Positions 58,833 through 64,000 of a DNA stretch of 64,000 bases are shown here, piece after piece. Source of the DNA: Bilabrum cf. latius (lineage: Eukaryota > Bigyra: Bicosoecida > Bigyra > Bicosoecida); the NCBI GenBank assembly GCA_965178125.1, contig OZ237771.1, positions 541,205 through 605,204 on the forward strand, given 5' to 3'. The position numbers and the translations under genes are program-made. The notes under the pieces are model-generated. The model was not told where the DNA came from, did not search any database, and saw only the letters and a list, made by a program, of their open reading frames with translations. Every line of letters starts with the position of its first letter. The first letter of the stretch is position 1.

Positions 58833-59150
58833 AGGTATTCGTTGGCTTATAGTCAAGACTAAATAGATTGCGTCCTGGCTCCTACTATCCCGTCCTAACG
58901 GGTCACTGGCTGGCACTCTGGCAAGCTCCTCTCACAAGCTGGCCCAGCTGCCACTGACCTCAATTGGTATCCGCCTGGCTGCTTTTCACTCGTTATCGGA
59001 GGAGGGTTCCGCATCGACAGCTGCCAGGAGCGCCTCAACAGCGTCCACGTCTGCTGCATTGAGATCTCCTTCCGCCGTCTTCTCGAGGGCCGTCATCAGG
59101 CCTACGAGCGTGCCCAACCCGTCGTCCCTCTCTTGAATTGTTTCCTGCAC
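58833..59150 (-). pseudogene. Truncated 3' copy of the gene at 61198-62739, cut at telomere repeats
   Basis: This block is a diverged copy of 61045-61362. On the minus strand it encodes the last 55 or so residues of that protein (IQERDDGLGTLVGLMTALEK onward) and its TGA at 58988-58986, with the frame intact and several substitutions. Similarity stops at 59150, after CCTGCAC, where TTAGGG-type repeats begin. The corresponding gene continues normally at 61363. The copy lacks about 458 N-terminal residues and is not expected to be functional. Confidence 0.9.
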
Positions 59151-59966
59151 AGGGTTAGGTTAGGGGTTAGGGGTTAGGGTTAGGGTTAGGGTTAGGGTTA
59201 GGGTTAGGGTTAGGGTTAGGGTTAGGGTTAGGGTTAGGGTTAGGGTTAGGGTTAGGGTTAGGGTTAGGGTTAGGGTTAGGGTTAGGGTTAGGGTTAGGGT
59301 TAGGGTTAGGGTTAGGGTTAGGGTTAGGGTTAGGGTTAGGGTTAGGGTTAGGGTTAGGGTTAGGGTTAGGGTTAGGGTTAGGGTTAGGGTTAGGGTTAGG
59401 GTTAGGGTTAGGGTTAGGGTTAGGGTTAGGGTTAGGGTTAGGGTTAGGGTTAGGGTTAGGGTTAGGGTTAGGGTTAGGGTTAGGGTTAGGGTTAGGGTTA
59501 GGGTTAGGGTTAGGGTTAGGGTTAGGGTTAGGGTTAGGGTTAGGGTTAGGGTTAGGGTTAGGGTTAGGGTTAGGGTTAGGGTTAGGGTTAGGGTTAGGGT
59601 TAGGGTTAGGGTTAGGGTTAGGGTTAGGGTTAGGGTTAGGGTTAGGGTTAGGGTTAGGGTTAGGGTTAGGGTTAGGGTTAGGGTTAGGGTTAGGGTTAGG
59701 GTTAGGGTTAGGGTTAGGGTTAGGGTTAGGGTTAGGGTTAGGGTTAGGGTTAGGGTTAGGGTTAGGGTTAGGGTTAGGGTTAGGGTTAGGGTTAGGGTTA
59801 GGGTTAGGGTTAGGGTTAGGGTTAGGGTTAGGGTTAGGGTTAGGGTTAGGGTTAGGGTTAGGGTTAGGGTTAGGGTTAGGGTTAGGGTTAGGGTTAGGGT
59901 TAGGGTTAGGGTTAGGGTTAGGGTTAGGGTTAGGGTTAGGGTTAGGGTTAGGGTTAGGGTTAGGGT
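59151..59966 (+). repeat. Interstitial telomere-type array 2, (TTAGGG)n
   Basis: It starts with a few irregular units (AGGGTTAGGTTAGGGGTT), then about 130 perfect TTAGGG units to about 59966, in the same orientation as array 1. It abuts the broken gene copy on the left and a copy of the telomere-satellite junction on the right. Confidence 0.98.
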
Positions 59967-60026
59967 ATCTAATATAAAGTCAGGGACAGGGTCGGGGAAA
60001 AAATATTTTCATCTTCGAATTTTGAC
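59967..60026. other. Telomere-satellite junction sequence, copy 2
   Basis: It matches 54186-54244 with only a few differences (GTATCTAATATAAAGTCAGG; one extra A in the A-run; TTCGAATT for TTCACTTT). The same order follows: telomere array, junction, 155-bp satellite. Confidence 0.9.
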
Positions 60027-60889
60027 AAAATCCTGCGGGATACGATCTCGGCAACCACAGGAGATATGAAGACCGTTCAAATTGTATTGGGACGGCCTAG
60101 GGCCACAACATGGGGCAAATGTTCCCCAGGTTCCGTTTTTGACGCGCGGCGCCAATATTGGGCCTTGAAGATTTTCATGCTGAAATCCTGCGGGATACGA
60201 TCTCGGCAACTACAGGAGATATGAAGACCGTTCAAATTGCATTGGGACGGCCTAGGGCCACAACATGGGGCAAATGTTCCCCAGGTTCCGTTTTTGACGC
60301 GCGGCGCCAATATTGGGCCTTGAAGATTTTCATGCTGAAATCCTGCGGGATACGATCTCGGCAACTACAGGAGATATGAAGACCGTTCAAATTGCATTGG
60401 GACGGCCTAGGGCCACAACATGGGGCAAATGTTCCCCAGGTTCCGTTTTTGACGCGCGGCGCCAATATTGGGCCTTGAAGATTTTCATGCTGAAATCCTG
60501 CGGGATACGATCTCGGCAACCACAGGAGATATGAAGACCGTTCAAATTGCATTGGGACGGCCTAGGGCCACAACATGGGGAAAATGTTCCCCAGGTTCCG
60601 TTTTTGACGCGCGGCGCCAATATTGGGCCTTGAAGATTTTCATGCTGAAATCCTGCGGGATACGATCTCGGCAACTACAGGAGATATGAAGACCGTTCAA
60701 ATTGCATTGGGACGGCCTAGGGCCACAACATGGGGCAAATGTTCCCCAGGTTCCGTTTTTGACGCGCGGCGCCAATATTGGGCCTTGAAGATTTTCATGC
60801 TGAAATCCTGTGGGATACGATCTCGGCAACCACAGGAGATATGAAGACCGTTCAAATTGCATTGGGACGGCCTAGGGCCACAACATGGT
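60027..60889. repeat. 155-bp satellite, array 2 (about 6 copies)
   Basis: It has the same 155-bp unit as array 1, with array-specific differences fixed in all copies: ACAACATGGGGCAAATG in place of ACATCATTGGCCAAATG, and TTCCCCAGG in place of TTCCTCAGG. The last copy is cut at about 60889. Fixed differences show the two arrays homogenise separately. Confidence 0.97.
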
Positions 60890-61197
60890 GCAAAAATTTC
60901 TTTGATGTCAGTGGGGTCACTTGATAATGTCACGTTCAAAATATGGGAATCACGTCTTTGTGATGATAGTCGTTTGATAGTCAGTAGTTCTGTTGAGATG
61001 ATGTTTATGGCAGTGGTTTATTTTTGGAGGATTGTATTAATACCAGATATTCGTTGGCTTATAGTCAAGACTAAACAGAATGCCTCTTGGCTCCTACTAT
61101 TCCGTCCTAACGGGTCACTGGCTGGCACATTGGCAAACTCCTCTCACAAGCTGGCCCAGCTGCCACTGACCTCAATTGCCATCCGATTGGCTGCTTT
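60890..61197. other. Unique flank with the 3' region of the next gene
   Basis: About 300 bp lie between the satellite and the TGA of the minus-strand gene. From about 61045 on it is duplicated at 58833 onward. Nothing else is recognised. Confidence 0.6.
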
Positions 61198-62739
61198 TCA
61201 CTCGTCATCGGAGGAGGGTTCCGCACCGACAGCTGCCAGGAGCGCCTCCACAGCGTCCACGTCTGCCGCATTGAGATCTCCTTCCGCCGTCTTCTCGAGG
61301 GCCGTCATCAGGTCTGCGAGCATGCCCAATCCGTGGTCCCTCTCTTGAATTGTTTCCTGCACGTCCTCGACCATGTCGTCGATAGTCCGGCTGACGCCCA
61401 GCGCGGTGTCATCGCAGGCAGTGAGGATGCGGTCCACCAGGTGCCGCTGCTAGTCGGTGAAGCCGTTGTCCTCCACTCCACCGTCGTTCTCAGAGTCGTC
61501 TTGCTGGTTCTGGGCCTCGTTCTCTTCTTCCTCATCCAGCTCGTTCCCATCCTCCTCGTCCTGCTGCACGAGCCCTATCGGAGCCTCATCCTCGTCCTCC
61601 TCTCCGGCTGCGTCTGCGTGGTACCGACCACGGATCTCCTCTTCATCTTCCTCAGAGTCCTGTCGAGGCAGTGATGCTGCTGCTCCACTCCTTGCGCCAC
61701 TTGCTCCCCTCTTCTCCTGGTCATCGGCGCGGCGAGCTCCTCCGCCATAGCCCGGCTGGAGGACGGGCAATCGCTTGGGCTGCATCTTAGCCGGAGGCGC
61801 GGCTTCAGCGTGCCTGCCCTTCGGCTCTGCCGATCGGGCACCCTTGCCCTTCGACTTGCCCTTAGACTTGCCCTTAGACTTGCCCTTAGACTTGCCCGCG
61901 GCCTTGGTCCTGGCGCTGAGCTTGGCCTTTGCCTTAGCCTTTCTCTCGGCCTCCGCCGCTCGCTTGGGGCCGAGTAGCTCGTTGTTCAGTCGCTCGGTCG
62001 CTGAGTCGCTGGACTCTGAGTCGTCCCGACCCATCCCGCCCTGCTCCCTCCGGGCCGTATAGGCTCTGTGCTCCACGTCATCTTCGTCGTCGTCGTCGTC
62101 GTCGTCGTCCATGGCACTCCGCTTGCCCTTCCGCGTACGGGGTGCACTACTCGGCACGGCAGCAGCGGCTCCCGAAGAATCACCTTGATCTCGTGCTGAA
62201 GCCTCGGCAGAGTCGTCAACCGGCAACTCGAGCATGTCCTTGAAGACAGCCTGCATGCCTCCACGACCACGCACAGAGGCTTTCCCAGCTCCGTGGTCGC
62301 AGACGAACTTGAGCACGGTCTTGTAGTTCCTCCGCAGGCCGTCCATGCCTGCCTTGAACCAAGGATTGTGGTTGGTTGAATAGCCGCTGTCGCGCAGGCC
62401 CATGAGCAGCTGCTTCATCTTCCGAAAGCCTGGCGAGCTGGAGCCGCTGGTTGATGCAGCCGGGTACAGGCGACGGTTCAGCGACTCGAGCACGCCAGAC
62501 GGCAGCTTGGACTCATCCAGCGCCAGGATGGCATCCACACAGGCCTTGATGCCCGCCTTCTTGGTCCCTTCGTAGTGCTCCGTAGACCCGCAGAGCAGCC
62601 CACAGTCTTGGTGGAGGCCCACGAGGGAGATCAGCAGGACCTGCTTGGCCGCGGACGTGGCGACGCCTGAAGCCAGGGCGGCCACGACAGGGCGAGACTT
62701 GCTGGTGTGCTTGACGCTGTAGCTCTTTGCGGCGGCCAT
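61198..62739 (-). CDS. Lys/acidic-rich nuclear-type protein, unknown family
   Basis: ATG 62739 to TGA 61200-61198 on the minus strand gives 513 residues, with one TAG as Gln at 61452-61450 (NGFTD-Q-QRHLVDRI). The N-terminal 170 residues look folded (KQVLLISLVGLHQDCGLLCG; YKTVLKFVCDHGAGKAS). The middle has an Asp run, a basic Ser-Lys-Gly-Lys repeat (KGKSKGKSKGKSKGKG) that may serve as a nuclear localisation signal, and Glu/Asp-rich stretches. The C-terminus is an acidic helix ending EPSSDDE. No family is recognised. A broken copy of its 3' end lies at 58833-59150. The frame is open upstream of the ATG, but that part is low in coding character. Confidence 0.78.
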
Positions 62740-63624
62740 GGTACTCTGCGGTGCCAGGGGAACACGGGTGAGGCCACGAACAGGCGCTTGGATGCGGCAG
62801 GGAACACGGACATGAGACCCAGGGATACTCCAGGGCAAGCTCGAGGGGCAAAAAAAAAAAAAAAGGACACAACCCCGCCCACTCGGTCTCAGACCCGGGA
62901 CCCATGATGTTGGGTCGGTTCTCCGGTCGTGGGGGCCCGGGCCCCAGCCAGCAAAAAAATAAAATAAAAAGTGCCCCAACGGGAATCGAACCTCGGGGGT
63001 AGTCCGGGGTGCGATTACCAACCGTACGCAATACCACTACACCACCACAGCAACCCACGCGAAACCGAAAAAAATTACAGATTCGCATCAAAAGTGCACG
63101 CAACTTGCACTTGTCACGCCGAAACCTACCCGTTCACCCAACGAGCAGCGCGAAATCAGAAACACTCATATTGCGCTCCTTGTATTCAATTGCAGAGGCG
63201 CATACTTGGCATATAGCTACTATAGCATATTGTGCATACAACCCTAAAGCAAACGTGAGTCAAATCGATGGGGTATGCGTGGGGATTGCCTTGCGCAATG
63301 CGCTTGCTGCAACGTGGTTCAGACGTTTGGCTCAATTGCGCGACGGCAAGCACTCGTTGGAACTAATCTCGCGCATATTATCAAATAATATAACATACTG
63401 CAAACAATTGCGCGGCGATATATAGGCTGCGCGCCCAATGCTCACTTTGCTTGCGGCAGGTGTGCTGCGACAACATTTGTGGTGGCCCGGATCAGGTTGC
63501 GGAACCTGATGCGCGGCACCGCCGTGACGAGTGCGCCACCAGGGAACAACGCATCGTACCATCATACTAATCACATCCCAAGTATATTATATATCCTTGT
63601 GGCATCTCTGTCCGCAGTCTGGTC
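62740..63624. other. Divergent intergenic region with Pol III element
   Basis: About 885 bp lie between the minus-strand gene start and the plus-strand gene at 63625. It contains a poly-A run (near 62850), the tRNA-like element at 62971-63056 and an AT-rich stretch. No protein gene is supported. Confidence 0.55.
62971..63056 (-). ncRNA. tRNA-like Pol III element (tRNA relic or SINE head)
   Basis: The minus strand has an A-box-like segment (TGGTGTAGTGGTATTGCG) followed at tRNA-like spacing by a perfect B box (GGTTCGATTCC), and then a T-rich run (TTTTTATTTTATTTTTTT) that could terminate Pol III. I could not fold a full cloverleaf: the acceptor and T stems do not pair properly and no anticodon arm is clear. 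It is more likely a tRNA-derived SINE or decayed tRNA than a working tRNA. Confidence 0.5.
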
Positions 63625-64000
63625 ATGGCGCAGTCCACGTACGACGCCACCAAGCATGTGAAGGCTCTCGATTACCTCCGGGCCTTCCTGGACCGCCGCG
63701 CGAAGGGCTACGCTCAGAACCCGCATCGCGTGCGCATCGGAGTCCCAGGGCCACTTCAACCAGGAGGTGCCGCCCTGCCTGGCCCGCCGGCCGGCGAGGC
63801 GCAGGCCCAGATCCCGGCCCAGGTGGGGCCAGCGCCAGGCGGCCATGCCGCCGGGGGGGGCGATGCGGCAGGCCTGCCGGCCCCCGTCCCAGCCATCGGC
63901 GAGCATGCTCCGGAGCACCAGCACCAGCAGCAAGAGGGCGCCCACCAACCACCACCTGGTGCAGCTCTTGCTGCTGGCCAGCAGGCGATGCCCGCCGCCC
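63625..64000 (+). CDS. Right-truncated Pro/Ala/Gln-rich protein
   Basis: ATG 63625 opens a frame that stays open to the window end, about 125 residues. The start MAQSTYDATKHVKALDYLRA is helical and followed by a basic FLDRRAKGYAQNPHRVRIG; after that it is Pro, Ala, Gly and Gln-rich (HAPEHQHQQQEG). The minus strand is also open here, but the plus frame has a better start and composition. The family is unknown because only the N-terminus is visible. Confidence 0.55.
   Translation, partial: MAQSTYDATKHVKALDYLRAFLDRRAKGYAQNPHRVRIGVPGPLQPGGAALPGPPAGEAQAQIPAQVGPAPGGHAAGGGDAAGLPAPVPAIGEHAPEHQHQQQEGAHQPPPGAALAAGQQAMPAA

Overview
This window is GC-rich nuclear DNA of a eukaryote. It has spliceosomal introns of about 92 to 160 bp (GTGAG/GTAAG donors, CAG acceptors) and (TTAGGG)n telomere-type arrays. 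Its genes are eukaryote-specific: FACT subunit SSRP1/Pob3, PNO1, ARS2/SERRATE, a GGNBP2-like protein, mitochondrial uS9, TMEM218, sphingosine kinase and a Greatwall/MAST-like AGC kinase. A TMEM218 homologue suggests an organism that makes cilia or flagella. I cannot name the species.

The main result is a changed genetic code. Under the standard code most genes look broken by stop codons, but nearly all the breaks are TAG. If TAG is read as sense, the fragments join in one frame and end at TGA or TAA. I count about 101 in-frame TAG codons in 18 of the 20 complete or left-truncated gene models, and no in-frame TAA. Thirteen of these genes end in TGA and seven in TAA. TAG falls on a normally invariant glutamine in ribosomal protein uS9, on the Q of the J-domain 'YDQ' signature, and on a conserved Q in a short-chain dehydrogenase. 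The code is therefore UAG = Gln with UAA and UGA as stops, the pattern of NCBI table 15. This differs from the commoner reassignment of both UAG and UAA.

Layout. 1-8.9 kb: a left-truncated low-complexity gene, then a GGNBP2-like gene. 9.1-13.0 kb: an unknown gene, a two-TM membrane protein, and PNO1. 13.1-25.1 kb: an AGC-type pseudokinase with a 252-bp coding repeat, a PD-(D/E)XK nuclease-like membrane protein, a RING-H2 protein, and a Greatwall/MAST-like kinase with an insert of about 680 residues. Both kinases start MGCG, a likely myristoylation and palmitoylation signal. 25.2-39.4 kb: a giant ARS2/SERRATE, a coiled-coil repeat protein, and a very large alpha-helical (HEAT-like) protein. 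39.9-52.0 kb: TMEM218, an SDR, an ER-type DnaJ protein, mitochondrial uS9, SSRP1, sphingosine kinase and an unknown gene. These genes are tightly packed, often 100 to 500 bp apart.

52.4-61 kb is subtelomere-like. It holds a 53-bp minisatellite, a long perfect TTAGGG array, a 155-bp satellite, a 22-bp satellite of about 110 copies, a gene fragment cut off exactly at a second TTAGGG array, and the 155-bp satellite again. The intact homologue of the cut gene follows at 61.2-62.7 kb, then a Pol III tRNA-like element and a right-truncated gene. The satellite reading frames (up to 915 codons) are not genes.
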